DNA of 64,000 nt, from positions 62,001 through 126,000 of the forward strand of contig NZ_JAAAMK010000009.1 in assembly GCF_024105665.1 (NCBI RefSeq), given 5' to 3'. A program made the position numbers and the translations under genes. Shown one piece after another: positions 26,008 through 35,028 of this stretch (its first letter is position 1; each line of letters starts with the position of its first letter). This DNA comes from Aliihoeflea aestuarii. GTDB lineage: Bacteria > Pseudomonadota > Alphaproteobacteria > Rhizobiales > Rhizobiaceae. The notes under the pieces are model-generated. The model was not told the DNA's origin. It searched no databases and saw only the letters and a list, made by a program, of their open reading frames with translations.

Positions 26008-26297
26008 AGCCGCAGGCGCGTGGCCACCGCCTTGATCGCGGTAAGCGCGACGATGGCGGCGCATGCCCCGGCCGTGCCGTAGATGATCCCCATCCGCAAA
26101 TCGCGAAATACGTAGCCGAAATGGTTGCCGATCCCGATGGTGAGGAAGAAGCCTGCGGCAAGTACGAAGGTATTTCCCACCGCGCCGAAACCGTCCTCCC
26201 CAAGGATCGTATCGAGGAAAAGGCCGAGCAGAAACGACAGGATCACGACCGACGCCAGCGCCAGCGCCATCCAGATGAAACTCAGATTCATAAGCAT
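26004..26297 (-). CDS. Small membrane protein, 97 aa, unknown function
   Basis: Three or four hydrophobic helices fill most of the protein: about 5-27, 36-58 and 65-90. I do not recognise a named domain. The start at 26297 is set by AAGGA six bases upstream and gives MLMNLSFIWM; a longer frame to 26342 has no such site. It is convergent with gluQ with a 4-bp overlap and is likely a monocistronic gene. Confidence 0.65.
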   Translation of the reverse strand: MLMNLSFIWMALALASVVILSFLLGLFLDTILGEDGFGAVGNTFVLAAGFFLTIGIGNHFGYVFRDLRMGIIYGTAGACAAIVALTAIKAVATRLRL

Positions 26298-26439
26298 GCG
26301 ATATCCTTCCCTGTTCAGGTCAAGGATGCGCCCCGTCTGCAATCACCCGCATCGAGGCCAAACTGCGCTTCAATTCTTTCGATTTGCTTGAACGGACGGC
26401 AGCAATTAGAGCGGCTGGTAGTCCTCCAGCGAGACTTCG

Positions 26440-27333
26440 ATGCCCTTCCTCATTCGCTTTGCGCCCGTCGCCTTCGTGCTCCTGTGGTCCACCGGTTTCA
26501 TAGGCGCGCGCTACGCGATGCCATGGGCGGAGCCTTTCGCCTTTCTGTCCGTGCGCTTCGCGCTGACAGTGCTCTGTCTTGTTCTGCTGCTGGTGGCGAT
26601 CTCGTGGCGTCCGATGAAGCCGGTGCAGGCCATCAATGCGATGGTCGCCGGGGCCTTGATCCACGGCGTCTATCTGGGCGGCGTCTTCTGGGCGATTTCG
26701 CGCGGCATGCCGGCCGGGCTGTCGGCCCTCGTCGTCGGGCTTCAGCCGCTCGTCACCGCCATTCTCGCTTCCGCCTTCCTCGGCGAAAGGCTGACGGTGC
26801 GTCTGTGGACGGGCATGGCGCTCGGGCTTGCCGGCGTCGCGATCGTGCTGGCACCGAAGCTCGGCTCCATCGGCGGCGTGACGGGCGCCACATTCGGCGC
26901 CTGCATCGTCGCGACGCTTGCCATCAGCGCGGGAACGGTCTGGCAAAAGCGCTTCGTGGCGAGCGGCGACCTCGTCATCGGCACCATCTGGCAATATGTC
27001 GGCGGATTTGCGCTCGTGCTCGCGGCGACCTTCGCCTTCGAAACGCAGACCTATGAATTGACCGGCGAACTCGTCTTCGCCATGGCCTGGCTGGTCATCG
27101 TCCTGTCGCTCGGCGCGATCTTCCTGTTGATGTATTTGATCCGCGAGGGCGAGGTCGCCAAGGTCGCCTCCCTGTTCTTCCTCGTGCCGTCGGTGACCGC
27201 CGCCATCGCGTGGGCGCTCTTCGGCGAGGAACTCAACCTCGTCCAGATGGGCGGCATGGCCTTGACCATGATGGGCGTCCTGATCGCGACCCGGCAGGGT
27301 CAGCCGGGAACGCGGGCGCGCGCCTCGAAATAG
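26440..27333 (+). CDS. EamA/DMT-family transporter
   Basis: A 297-residue inner-membrane protein with ten helices in two EamA repeats. LLWSTGFIGARYAMPWAEPF near 11-30 and ALVVGLQPLVTAILASAFLGERL near 96-118 are the conserved repeat features, and the second repeat ends with SLFFLVPSVTAAIAWALFGEEL. Such proteins export metabolites or amino acids; the substrate is unknown here. Its 3' end overlaps the convergent YihY gene by 34 bp. Confidence 0.9.
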   Translation: MPFLIRFAPVAFVLLWSTGFIGARYAMPWAEPFAFLSVRFALTVLCLVLLLVAISWRPMKPVQAINAMVAGALIHGVYLGGVFWAISRGMPAGLSALVVGLQPLVTAILASAFLGERLTVRLWTGMALGLAGVAIVLAPKLGSIGGVTGATFGACIVATLAISAGTVWQKRFVASGDLVIGTIWQYVGGFALVLAATFAFETQTYELTGELVFAMAWLVIVLSLGAIFLLMYLIREGEVAKVASLFFLVPSVTAAIAWALFGEELNLVQMGGMALTMMGVLIATRQGQPGTRARASK

Positions 27334-28154
27334 CGTTTCATCGCTGCGTTCAGCTCGCCGCCCATGATGAAGATCACGGAGACGATGTAGAGAAACACCA
27401 GCGCGATCATGATCGACGCCAGTCCGGCATAGGTCGACGCATAGGATGAGAATTGCGACAGATAGTTCGCAAAGAGCGTCGAACCGACGATCCAGCCGAT
27501 CAGCGTGAAGATCAGGCCCGGCACGATGTCGCGAAACCGGCGACGGCCGGCCGGCAGCCAGAAATGGACGGCCGCAAGCCCAACCACGATGACCAGCGAG
27601 GCGACGATGAAGCGCCACAGCGTGATCGTGCCGGTATAGGGATCGAGCCAGGGCGCATTGCGTTGCGCGATCCCGGCAATCAGCGGCGCGACGACCAGCA
27701 GCGCCGAAACGACGACGAACCCGACCGTCGCGATGAAAACGAAAGCCAGGCTTTGCAGGCGAAGGGTGAAGATCGACCGGGTCTCGCTCACGCGATAGGC
27801 GCGGTTGAGCGAGACGCGCAAAGCCTCGATGCCGTTCGAGGCGAAGAATGCCGCGATGACGACGCCGATCGTCAGGAAGTCGCCGCGCGGCACGGTGAGG
27901 ACGTTCGTCACCTCATGTGCGATCGGTCCCGCGATCTCATCCGGCCAGGTGTCGAAAACGAGATGCACGGCCGTATCCGCGAAGGCTTCGGCACCGAGAA
28001 AACTCGCCAGCGACGTCGCGAAAATGAGGAATGGGAAAAGCGCGAGCAGGGACGACAGGGCCAGATGGCTCGCCATCGCCCAGCCGTCGTCGTTGTTGAA
28101 ATGTCCGAGCGCATCGTAAAGCACCCGTTTGGTCGCGACGATTTGTCGGATCAT
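27300..28154 (-). CDS. YihY/virulence factor BrkB family membrane protein
   Basis: A 284-residue inner-membrane protein with six helices. The segment DGWAMASHLALSSLLALFPFLIFATSLASFLG near 25-56 is the family signature; a cytoplasmic or periplasmic loop and four more helices follow. It was once called ribonuclease BN in error; the function is unknown. The start at 28154 has AGGA seven bases upstream; an in-frame ATG at 28208 adds 18 residues without a good site. The 3' end overlaps the DMT transporter gene by 34 bp. Confidence 0.88.
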   Translation of the reverse strand: MIRQIVATKRVLYDALGHFNNDDGWAMASHLALSSLLALFPFLIFATSLASFLGAEAFADTAVHLVFDTWPDEIAGPIAHEVTNVLTVPRGDFLTIGVVIAAFFASNGIEALRVSLNRAYRVSETRSIFTLRLQSLAFVFIATVGFVVVSALLVVAPLIAGIAQRNAPWLDPYTGTITLWRFIVASLVIVVGLAAVHFWLPAGRRRFRDIVPGLIFTLIGWIVGSTLFANYLSQFSSYASTYAGLASIMIALVFLYIVSVIFIMGGELNAAMKRYFEARARVPG

Positions 28155-28408
28155 CGGCGGTCCTGCAAAGACATCGGCCAATTCTGCCTCGGAGCGCTTC
28201 TGCCACATAGGGTCAAGCTACGATTCCCGCCAGCTTTCGGTTTCAATTTATAGCGTCGTCCTTTCCCGAAACTCACCGGGTGAGGCAATCGGCCGCCGCT
28301 ACTGGAAGATTGCGCGGGTGCGGTCCATAATACATCACGACGACTTCTCCAATCCCCATCCGCCGTCGGGAGCCACAGGCCACGGCATTCCTCCGATCGG
28401 AATCATCG

Positions 28409-28609
28409 ATGTCCACCGCCTTCAACGTCATCGCCGTTCTCTTCATGGTCGCGGTCGCCTTCGTGCTCGTGCGCGGGCTGATCAACATGATGAGGGGCGG
28501 CTCCGGCAATACGTCCAACAAGCTGATGCAGGCACGCGTCGTCCTCCAGTTTCTCGCTTTGGTGTTCGTGCTCCTCGCGCTCTACTTCTCGCGCCAGTCG
28601 GGAGGCTGA
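28409..28609 (+). CDS. Twin-transmembrane HIG1-like small protein
   Basis: A 66-residue protein with two helices (about 5-27 and 42-60) joined by a short basic loop (MMRGGSGNTSNKLMQARVV). This arrangement matches the HIG1-domain or twin-transmembrane proteins of rhizobia, relatives of mitochondrial factors that associate with respiratory oxidases. Such genes are often found directly before the cobalamin adenosyltransferase, as here with one base between stop and start. A role in respiration is family-level inference. Confidence 0.8.
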   Translation: MSTAFNVIAVLFMVAVAFVLVRGLINMMRGGSGNTSNKLMQARVVLQFLALVFVLLALYFSRQSGG

Positions 28610-28610
28610 A

Positions 28611-29192
28611 TTGGTCGTTCTCAACCGCATCTACACACGCACCGGCGATGATGGAACCACGGCGCTGAGCAGTGGCGAACGCCGCCCGAAATACGATTTG
28701 CGCGTGTCGGCCTACGGCACCGTCGACGAGGCGAATGCCTGCATCGGCATGGCGCGGCTGCATACGGCTGCCGCCCATAGCGACATCGACGCGATGCTGC
28801 TGCGCATCCAGAACGACATGTTCGATCTGGGCGCCGATCTGGCGACGCCGGATACGGGCGAAGAGCTTTCCTACGAACCGCTGCGCATCGTCGCTTCGCA
28901 GGTGGCCCGCGTCGAAGCCGACATCGATTTGTTGAACAAGCGGCTGACGCCCTTGCGCACCTTCGTGCTGCCGGGCGGTTCGCCCGCCGCCGCCGCGCTG
29001 CACCTTGCCCGCACCGTCGCGCGCCGCGCCGAACGGCTGATGGTGGAGCTGTCGCGCGTCGAGGGCGAGATCGTCGGCGCGGACGCGATCCGCTACGTCA
29101 ACCGCGTGTCCGACTTCCTGTTCGTGGCGGCGCGCGCGGTCAACGATGACGGCCAAGCCGATGTGCTTTGGGTTCCCGGCAAGAACCGCTAG
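28611..29192 (+). CDS. Cob(I)yrinic acid a,c-diamide adenosyltransferase, PduO type
   Basis: Transfers the adenosyl group of ATP to cob(I)alamin, giving adenosylcobalamin. The 193-residue protein has the ATP loop YTRTGDDGTTAL near 8-19, SAYGTVDEANACIG near 34-47 and the conserved ARTVARRAERLMVEL near 127-141, all of PduO/MMAB type. The start is a TTG at 28611: GGAGG lies at 28601-28605 and the preceding gene stops at 28609; there is no ATG in frame nearby. It belongs with the twin-transmembrane gene in an operon. A 158-bp palindromic element begins at the base after its stop. Confidence 0.92.
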   Translation: MVVLNRIYTRTGDDGTTALSSGERRPKYDLRVSAYGTVDEANACIGMARLHTAAAHSDIDAMLLRIQNDMFDLGADLATPDTGEELSYEPLRIVASQVARVEADIDLLNKRLTPLRTFVLPGGSPAAAALHLARTVARRAERLMVELSRVEGEIVGADAIRYVNRVSDFLFVAARAVNDDGQADVLWVPGKNR

Positions 29193-29350
29193 AGGGTCGG
29201 GACCTGCTGATTTGATAAAAAGGGCGTTTCAGATGGCAAGATATGCGAGAAAAAGCCCGAAGAGCGGGGTTAGTGCCCCGGTCGAGGGGTTTGACGAAGC
29301 AGGTCGGCGCCATCTGAAACGCCATTTTCAAATAAGCGGGTCCTGACCCT
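29193..29350. repeat. 158-bp palindromic (MITE-like) element with ~42-bp terminal inverted repeats
   Basis: The left end (29193-29236) and right end (29310-29350) are imperfect inverted repeats; both contain agggtc, ggacc and a perfect ggcgtttcagatggc core. The interior is about 70 bp and codes for no credible protein. It fills the gap between the adenosyltransferase stop (29192) and the rhomboid ATG (29353) almost to the base. Confidence 0.75.
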
Positions 29351-29352
29351 CC

Positions 29353-30123
29353 ATGTTCATCCCGCTTCACGACGCCAACCATCTTCGCCACATCAAGAAG
29401 CAATATGTCACCATCGGGCTGATCGCCGCGAACGTCATCGTCTATTTCCTGACGGCGGCGGGCGGCTGGGAGGCCGCGCAGGCAGCCGCTTTCTCCTACG
29501 GCTATATTCCCTCCGTCGCGTTCGACTATGCCGACCTGCCGCCCGAGCTGGAGGCTGTGCCGGGTATCGCGACCTACATCACCTACGCCTTCCTGCACGG
29601 CGATATCTTCCATCTGGGCGGCAACATGCTCTTCCTGTGGGTCTTCGGCGACAATGTCGAGGACGCGATGGGGCACTGGAAATTCCTGCTTTTCTATCTT
29701 GTCTGCGCGGTGGCCGGCGCATGGCTGCACGGCGTGATGGCTCCCTTGTCCGACGTGCCGCTGATCGGCGCGTCGGGCGCGGTCGCGGGCATCGTCGCCG
29801 CCTATCTCCTGTTGCATCCGCGCGTGAAGATCTGGATTCTCGCCTTCGCCCGCATCCCCTTGCGCATCCCGGCGTGGATCGCGCTTGCCCTTTGGATCGG
29901 CTTCCAGTTCGTGATGTTCGCCATCGCCGGTGAAGACCAGATTTCATGGGCCGCCCATATCGGCGGCATCGTCGCGGGCGCGGCGCTCGTCACCGTCCTG
30001 AAGCGACCCGAGGTGCCTCTGTTCGACCGCAGCATCGTGACGCCGGATGCTGTCGTGACGGACAATTCCGCCGAGCGGATCGCGAGCGACGTGCATCGTC
30101 CGCGAGGTCCCTGGGAGCGGTGA
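29353..30123 (+). CDS. Rhomboid family intramembrane serine protease
   Basis: A 256-residue inner-membrane protease with six helices. The catalytic Ser141 sits in GASG (139-142) and the partner His202 in AAHIGG; the HxxxN motif of helix 2 is present as HLGGNMLFLW (87-96). It should cut membrane-spanning proteins within the bilayer; substrates are unknown. The last 45 residues form a polar tail. Its start lies 2 bp after a palindromic element, so its ribosome-binding site is supplied by the end of that element, where only a weak purine stretch is seen. Confidence 0.93.
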   Translation: MFIPLHDANHLRHIKKQYVTIGLIAANVIVYFLTAAGGWEAAQAAAFSYGYIPSVAFDYADLPPELEAVPGIATYITYAFLHGDIFHLGGNMLFLWVFGDNVEDAMGHWKFLLFYLVCAVAGAWLHGVMAPLSDVPLIGASGAVAGIVAAYLLLHPRVKIWILAFARIPLRIPAWIALALWIGFQFVMFAIAGEDQISWAAHIGGIVAGAALVTVLKRPEVPLFDRSIVTPDAVVTDNSAERIASDVHRPRGPWER

Positions 30124-30307
30124 CATTTCAACCGTTTCGACCCGCCATGCCCATATTGACGCCTATTCCGGCACGAACTAGGGTCCGCCGCGATTGTACC
30201 GGGGCCGCGCCTGATGGCGCACCGCCCCGGGATGTCGATTTCAGACATGTGCGTCGGATCGGCTTTGCTAATGTGTCCGCTCGCACAAACGGAAAGGTTT
30301 CTCACGC

Positions 30308-31054
30308 ATGAAGGTTCTGGTCCCCGTCAAGCGGGTTGTGGATTACAACGTCAAGATTCGCGTCAAGTCGGATGGGTCGGGCGTCGATCTGGCCAATGTG
30401 AAGATGTCGATGAACCCGTTCGACGAGATTGCCGTCGAAGAGGCGATCCGTCTCAAGGAAGCCGGCAAGGTCGAGGAGATCATCGTGGTCTCGATCGGCC
30501 CCCAGCAGGCGCAGGAGACGATCCGCACGGCGCTCGCGATGGGCGCGGACCGCGGCATTCTCGTCAAGGTCGACGAGACGACCGAGCCGCTGACCGTCGC
30601 CAAGATCCTGAAGGGCGTGGTGGACCAGGAACAGCCCGGCCTCGTCATTTTGGGCAAGCAGGCGATCGACGACGACGCCAACCAGACCGGCCAGATGCTG
30701 GCCGCGCTGCTCGGCTGGTCGCAGGGCACGTTCGCCTCGAAGGTGGAACTTGGCGACGGCTCGGCCAAGGTTACGCGCGAGGTCGATGGCGGCCTCCAGA
30801 CGATCGATTTGAAGCTGCCGGCCATCGTGACCACCGACCTGCGTTTGAACCAGCCGCGCTATGCCTCGCTGCCCAACATCATGAAGGCCAAGAAGAAGCC
30901 GCTCGACGAGAAGTCGGCCGCCGATTTCGGCGTCGAGGTGGCGGCGCGCCTCAAGGTGTTGAAGACGGAAGAGCCGGCCGGCCGCAAGGCAGGCGTCAAG
31001 GTCAAGGACGTGGCGGAACTGGTGTCCAGCCTCAAGTCCGCCGGCGTGATTTGA
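30308..31054 (+). CDS. etfB: Electron transfer flavoprotein beta subunit
   Basis: With EtfA it carries electrons from acyl-CoA and other dehydrogenases to ETF-quinone oxidoreductase. The 248-residue protein shows the ETF beta pattern [34 protein letters not shown] (about 36-52) and the signature [25 protein letters not shown] (about 115-139). AAAGG precedes the ATG. It lies 25 bp before etfA, and the pair is followed by a 3-hydroxybutyryl-CoA dehydrogenase gene, which fits fatty acid or polyhydroxybutyrate metabolism. Confidence 0.96.
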   Translation: MKVLVPVKRVVDYNVKIRVKSDGSGVDLANVKMSMNPFDEIAVEEAIRLKEAGKVEEIIVVSIGPQQAQETIRTALAMGADRGILVKVDETTEPLTVAKILKGVVDQEQPGLVILGKQAIDDDANQTGQMLAALLGWSQGTFASKVELGDGSAKVTREVDGGLQTIDLKLPAIVTTDLRLNQPRYASLPNIMKAKKKPLDEKSAADFGVEVAARLKVLKTEEPAGRKAGVKVKDVAELVSSLKSAGVI

Positions 31055-31079
31055 ATTTAGAGGGATAGGAGAACACGAA

Positions 31080-32009
31080 ATGGCTATTCTTCTGATTGCC
31101 GAACACGACAATGCCACCCTTTCCGACCAGACGGCCAAGGCGCTGTCGGCCGCCAGCCAAATCGGCAGCGATGTCGACGTGCTCGTCGCCGGCAAGGGAG
31201 CGCAGGCCGCAGCGGACGCGGCAGCCAAGCTCGCCGGCGTGCGCAAGGTTCTGCTGGCCGAAGCCGATGAACTGACCGAGCGCCTCGCCGAGCCGCTCGG
31301 CGCCCTGATCGTCAAGCTCGCCGACGGCTACGACGTTATCGTTGCGCCCGCGACGACCATGGCCAAGAACGTCATGCCGCGCGTTGCGGCGCTTCTCGAC
31401 GTGATGCAGATTTCCGAGATCACGGACGTCGTCTCGGCCGACACGTTCAAGCGCCCGATCTATGCCGGCAACGCGATCCAGACGGTGCAGTCGAGCGACG
31501 CCAAGAAGGTGATCACCGTGCGCACGGCCTCCTTCCAGGCGGCCGGCGAAGGTGGCTCGGCCTCCATCGACACGATTTCGGCAGCCGACGATCCGGCCCT
31601 GTCGACTTTCGTCGAGAACCGGATCGCTGAATCCGACCGTCCCGAACTGACCTCGGCGAAGATCATCATCTCGGGCGGGCGCGCGCTCGGCTCGAAAGAG
31701 AAGTTCGAGGAAGTCATGCTGCCGGTCGCCGACAAGCTCGGCGCGGCGGTCGGCGCGTCCCGCGCGGCGGTCGATGCCGGCTACGCGCCGAACGACTGGC
31801 AGGTCGGGCAGACCGGCAAGGTCGTCGCACCGGAGCTCTACATCGCCGCCGGCATTTCCGGCGCGATCCAGCATCTGGCCGGCATGAAGGACTCTAAAGT
31901 CATCGTCGCGATCAACAAGGACGAGGAAGCGCCGATCTTCCAGGTTGCCGATTACGGCCTCGTGGGCGATCTCTTCACCATTCTGCCGGAGCTCGAAAAG
32001 GCGCTCTGA
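31080..32009 (+). CDS. etfA: Electron transfer flavoprotein alpha subunit
   Basis: FAD-binding partner of EtfB, 309 residues. The C-terminal FAD domain is clear: [14 protein letters not shown] near 197-210, [47 protein letters not shown] near 226-272, and a final [13 protein letters not shown] motif. AGGAG lies eight bases before the start. A strong terminator hairpin follows 30 bp after the stop, so etfBA forms one transcription unit. Confidence 0.97.
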   Translation: MAILLIAEHDNATLSDQTAKALSAASQIGSDVDVLVAGKGAQAAADAAAKLAGVRKVLLAEADELTERLAEPLGALIVKLADGYDVIVAPATTMAKNVMPRVAALLDVMQISEITDVVSADTFKRPIYAGNAIQTVQSSDAKKVITVRTASFQAAGEGGSASIDTISAADDPALSTFVENRIAESDRPELTSAKIIISGGRALGSKEKFEEVMLPVADKLGAAVGASRAAVDAGYAPNDWQVGQTGKVVAPELYIAAGISGAIQHLAGMKDSKVIVAINKDEEAPIFQVADYGLVGDLFTILPELEKAL

Positions 32010-32038
32010 CCGGCCGATCGCGAATTGTTGCAAATGAT

Positions 32039-32078
32039 AAGGGCGGGGCTGGACGAACCAGCCCCGCCCTTCTACTTT
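32039..32078 (+). terminator. Intrinsic-type terminator after etfBA
   Basis: A perfect 12-bp stem gggcggggctgg (32041-32052) and ccagccccgccc (32058-32069) with loop acgaa, extended by AA/TT pairs, followed by ttctacttt. The T run is interrupted, so termination may be partial, allowing some read-through into the dehydrogenase gene. Confidence 0.85.
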
Positions 32079-32133
32079 GCATCGCAACATAAGAAGACGG
32101 CCAGATACCGAAGGCGCGTCTCGACGGGATTGC

Positions 32134-33021
32134 ATGACGATGACAGGAACGATCAGGACGATCGGCGTGATCGGCGCCGGACAGATGGGCGGCGGCATCG
32201 CGCATGTCGCAGCCATGGCGGGCTATGGCGTCAAGCTCTACGACATCTCGTCGGACCGGATCGAATCCGGCATCGCCACGATCAGCGGCAACCTCGCCCG
32301 TCAGGTCTCGTCCGGAAAACTGGAGGAGCCGCTTCGCCAGAAAGCGCTTGCCGCCATTGCGCCGGCGGCCGAATTGCAGGACCTGGCCGATTGCGACCTC
32401 GTCATCGAGGCGGCCAGCGAGGACGAAACGATCAAGCGCAAGATCTATGCGCAGCTTTGTCCGCTCCTCAATCCCGAAGCGATCCTGGCGACCAACACGT
32501 CGTCGATCTCGATCACGCGGCTTGCCGCGCAGACGGATCGGCCCGAACGCTTCATCGGCATCCATTTCATGAACCCGGTTCCGGTCATGAAGCTCGTCGA
32601 GCTTGTTCGCGGCATCGCGACCGAGGATTCGACCTTCGAAAGCGCGCGCGACTTCATCAACAGCCTCGACAAGACGATCACCGTGGCAGAAGATTTCCCT
32701 GCCTTCATCGTCAACCGCATCCTGTTGCCGATGATCAACGAGGCTATCTACACGCTCTATGAGGGCGTCGGGTCCGTCGAGGCGATCGACACGGCCATGA
32801 AGCTCGGCGCGAATCATCCGATGGGACCGCTTCAGCTTGCAGACTTCATCGGCCTCGATACGTGCCTGTCCATCATGCAGGTGCTCTATGACGGGTTGGC
32901 GGATTCGAAATACCGCCCCTGCCCGCTCCTGGTGAAATATGTCGAGGCGGGTTGGCTCGGCCGCAAGGCCGGACGCGGCTTTTACGATTATCGCGGCGAA
33001 CATCCGGTGCCGACGCGCTAA
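32134..33021 (+). CDS. 3-hydroxybutyryl-CoA dehydrogenase
   Basis: NAD(P)-dependent oxidation of 3-hydroxyacyl-CoA, in butyrate or fatty-acid metabolism. The 295-residue protein has the Rossmann motif GAGQMGGGIAHV near 14-25, the catalytic His in ERFIGIHFMNPVPVMKLVE near 140-158 with its partner Glu, and the C-terminal domain with FIVNRILLPMINEAI and GRKAGRGFYDY. Length and motifs fit the HbdA/PaaH short form. ATG codons at 32134 and 32140 are both possible starts. It follows etfBA beyond the terminator. Confidence 0.93.
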   Translation: MTMTGTIRTIGVIGAGQMGGGIAHVAAMAGYGVKLYDISSDRIESGIATISGNLARQVSSGKLEEPLRQKALAAIAPAAELQDLADCDLVIEAASEDETIKRKIYAQLCPLLNPEAILATNTSSISITRLAAQTDRPERFIGIHFMNPVPVMKLVELVRGIATEDSTFESARDFINSLDKTITVAEDFPAFIVNRILLPMINEAIYTLYEGVGSVEAIDTAMKLGANHPMGPLQLADFIGLDTCLSIMQVLYDGLADSKYRPCPLLVKYVEAGWLGRKAGRGFYDYRGEHPVPTR

Positions 33022-33159
33022 AATTAGGCAACCCTAAATTGTGGCATTTCAGCCACCGCGTCGAATTTCAGTCATCATCACGTCACAGTTTACTCTTGAT
33101 TGCGCAACTTTCTGACATCCTCTCCGTTGCTGCGTCGTTCTCACTGGAGGGATTCCCTA

Positions 33160-33969
33160 ATGAAGCGCATTTTAATTGCGGGCTTTGCCTCGCTTGCTGC
33201 CAGCACCGCGATGGCTGCTGACGTGATCTACCAAGAACCAGCTCCGATGCCGATGAATGTGGTATCGGGCGTTAGCTGGGAAGGTTTCTACGCCGGTGTT
33301 CAGGCCGGTTACGGATTCGGTTCCGCCGGGGATGTATCGATCTCGCCATTCACCTTCGGTCCGCTGATAACGGCTTTCACCCCGCTCGGTGATCCGGCGG
33401 GCTCCAGCATCGCACGGGCGAGCGACTTCTCCGACGGCTTCGTCGGCGGTGCACATATCGGTTATGACTGGCAGCGCGGAAACATCGTCTTCGGCGGCGT
33501 CCTCGACATCAACTACACGGATGTCAGCAGCGTCGAGAGCATCTTCTCCCGCTCGCCGGCCGAATACACGTTCGTACGTGATATGAACTATATGGCGACG
33601 TTGCGTGCGCGTCTCGGCTACACCTTCGCCGACAACCGCTGGCTCGCCTACGTCACCGGTGGTGCAGCCTATGGCGATTTCGACATCGCCTACATTCAGG
33701 GAGCCGCCTCGCCTGCGTCCTTTACCACCAGCGGCGATACCGACAGCTTCGGCTACACGGTCGGTGGCGGTTTGGAGACGATGCTGACCGACAATCTGTC
33801 GATCGGCGTCGAGTATCTCTACACGCGCTTCAGCAACGACTTCCAGGCGAACCTGACGGGCGGCCCCTTCGGCGGTCCGGGCAGTGCGAACCCGGCACCC
33901 GGCACGACGCTGGAGCCGTCGGATTTCGACTTCCACACCGTCACGGCAAAGATTTCGTACCGCTTCTGA
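33160..33969 (+). CDS. Outer membrane beta-barrel protein (Omp25/Omp31-like)
   Basis: A 269-residue exported protein. The signal peptide MKRILIAGFASLAASTAMA is cleaved before ADV (residues 19/20), and the mature part has alternating hydrophobic beta strands and ends in YRF, the outer-membrane insertion signal. SWEGFYAGVQAGYGFG and FVGGAHIGYDWQRGNIVFGGVLD are typical of the rhizobial/Brucella Omp25-Omp31 porin-like family. GGAGGG lies nine bases before the start, and a strong terminator follows. It is likely abundant and monocistronic, with a 138-bp leader rich in A/T. Confidence 0.9.
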   Translation: MKRILIAGFASLAASTAMAADVIYQEPAPMPMNVVSGVSWEGFYAGVQAGYGFGSAGDVSISPFTFGPLITAFTPLGDPAGSSIARASDFSDGFVGGAHIGYDWQRGNIVFGGVLDINYTDVSSVESIFSRSPAEYTFVRDMNYMATLRARLGYTFADNRWLAYVTGGAAYGDFDIAYIQGAASPASFTTSGDTDSFGYTVGGGLETMLTDNLSIGVEYLYTRFSNDFQANLTGGPFGGPGSANPAPGTTLEPSDFDFHTVTAKISYRF

Positions 33970-33993
33970 TCGCGGGACGACATTGCAACAGCG

Positions 33994-34020
33994 AAAGGCC
34001 GGCGTTCAGCCGGCCTTTTT
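33994..34020. terminator. Bidirectional terminator after the beta-barrel gene
   Basis: Stem ggccggc/gccggcc with loop gttca, flanked by AAA on the left and TTTTT on the right. Rightward it ends the beta-barrel transcript. Leftward the same stem overlaps the last codons of the GGDEF gene (KKAG and its stop at 34006). Confidence 0.85.
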
Positions 34021-34788
34021 CATTTCCGATTCCATCCGGGCCGCGACGCGGTTGCGACCCGCCGCCTTCGCCTCGTAAAGCATATGATCCGCTGTCGAGA
34101 ACATTGCGCGAAAGGTCGTTTTCCCGACGAAAGGCGCGCAGCCGATGCTGATCGTCAGGCGATGCATCGTGCCGCACGGCATCTCGATCGGCATATTCTC
34201 GACGGCGCGCCGGATTCGGTGAGCGATCCCGACCGCCTCGGCGGCGGTGACACCGCGCACCATGACGGCGAATTCCTCCCCTCCCACGCGACCCACCAGA
34301 TCGCCCTGCCGCACGCATTGGCGGATGACCGTCGCGATCCGCACGAGCGCGACATCGCCCCGGTCGTGGCCATACGTATCGTTGATCTGCTTGAAATGAT
34401 CGGCGTCGATCATCAACAGCGCGCCTTGCGCGGCATCGCCGCTGTGCTGCATCGCCTTTTCGACATGCGCGACCAGCGCACGCCGGTTGAGGCATTTCGT
34501 CAGATGATCGGTTGATGCGAGTTCGGCAAGCTGATGGTTCGCACTCGCCAGCTCCCGCATCTTGAGCGTCAGGTAGAAAAACAGCGGCCCCGCGAGGATG
34601 ATCGGCAAAACCGCGGCGCTGATCAAACCCTGTCGCAGGGCATCATCGTCGAAATTGCGAAACGCGATCCAGTTATAGGTCAGCGAAATGGCAAGGCAGC
34701 CAAGCGTGCCGCAGATCGTCCAGCGCGCAAGCATCGATGCGCCGCGTCTCGATATCCGGCTACGCGCGGATGGGGGCATACTGTCCAA
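34006..34788 (-). CDS. GGDEF diguanylate cyclase
   Basis: Makes cyclic di-GMP from GTP. The 260-residue inner-membrane protein has two helices (about 20-42 and 55-75), a short linker and a GGDEF domain (about 90-250) with ADHFKQINDTYGHDRGD and the active-site motif GGEEF. I see no RxxD inhibitory site at the expected position just before it (VRQGDLVGRVGGEEF). The start is a TTG at 34788: GGAGGAGGG lies at ideal distance, whereas the ATG three codons inside is too far. It could link c-di-GMP to exopolysaccharide or motility, but no target is local. Confidence 0.9.
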   Translation of the reverse strand: MDSMPPSARSRISRRGASMLARWTICGTLGCLAISLTYNWIAFRNFDDDALRQGLISAAVLPIILAGPLFFYLTLKMRELASANHQLAELASTDHLTKCLNRRALVAHVEKAMQHSGDAAQGALLMIDADHFKQINDTYGHDRGDVALVRIATVIRQCVRQGDLVGRVGGEEFAVMVRGVTAAEAVGIAHRIRRAVENMPIEMPCGTMHRLTISIGCAPFVGKTTFRAMFSTADHMLYEAKAAGRNRVAARMESEMKKAG

Positions 34789-35028
34789 GCCGTCCCTCCT
34801 CCAAGTCAGCTTTTCCCGATTTTTAGTCGCCGCGAATAAAGATTCGGTTAGACGAAGCGCCCGTTTTGTCGGGACCTGTCCATCTTCCTGTTAAGGCAGT
34901 GCACAAATGGCGATTGCCCAGGCTTTACAAACGCAAAGCGAGGTTGGAATATCCCGCCCAATCCGGGCTCGATCCAGATCCGGGCGTAAACCAGACTCAG
35001 GAACACTCTCCAAAGGGAGGCATAGCAT
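34789..35028. promoter_or_regulatory. Divergent GGDEF/ABC substrate-binding promoter region
   Basis: A 240-bp gap between divergent genes, expected to hold promoters both ways. GGGAGG precedes the binding-protein ATG at 35029. No further site was recognised. Confidence 0.45.

Noticed and set aside
29146-29346. Small ORF overlapping the adenosyltransferase 3' end
   Set aside because: Its residues come from the palindromic element and the antisense of the upstream gene; no ribosome-binding site.
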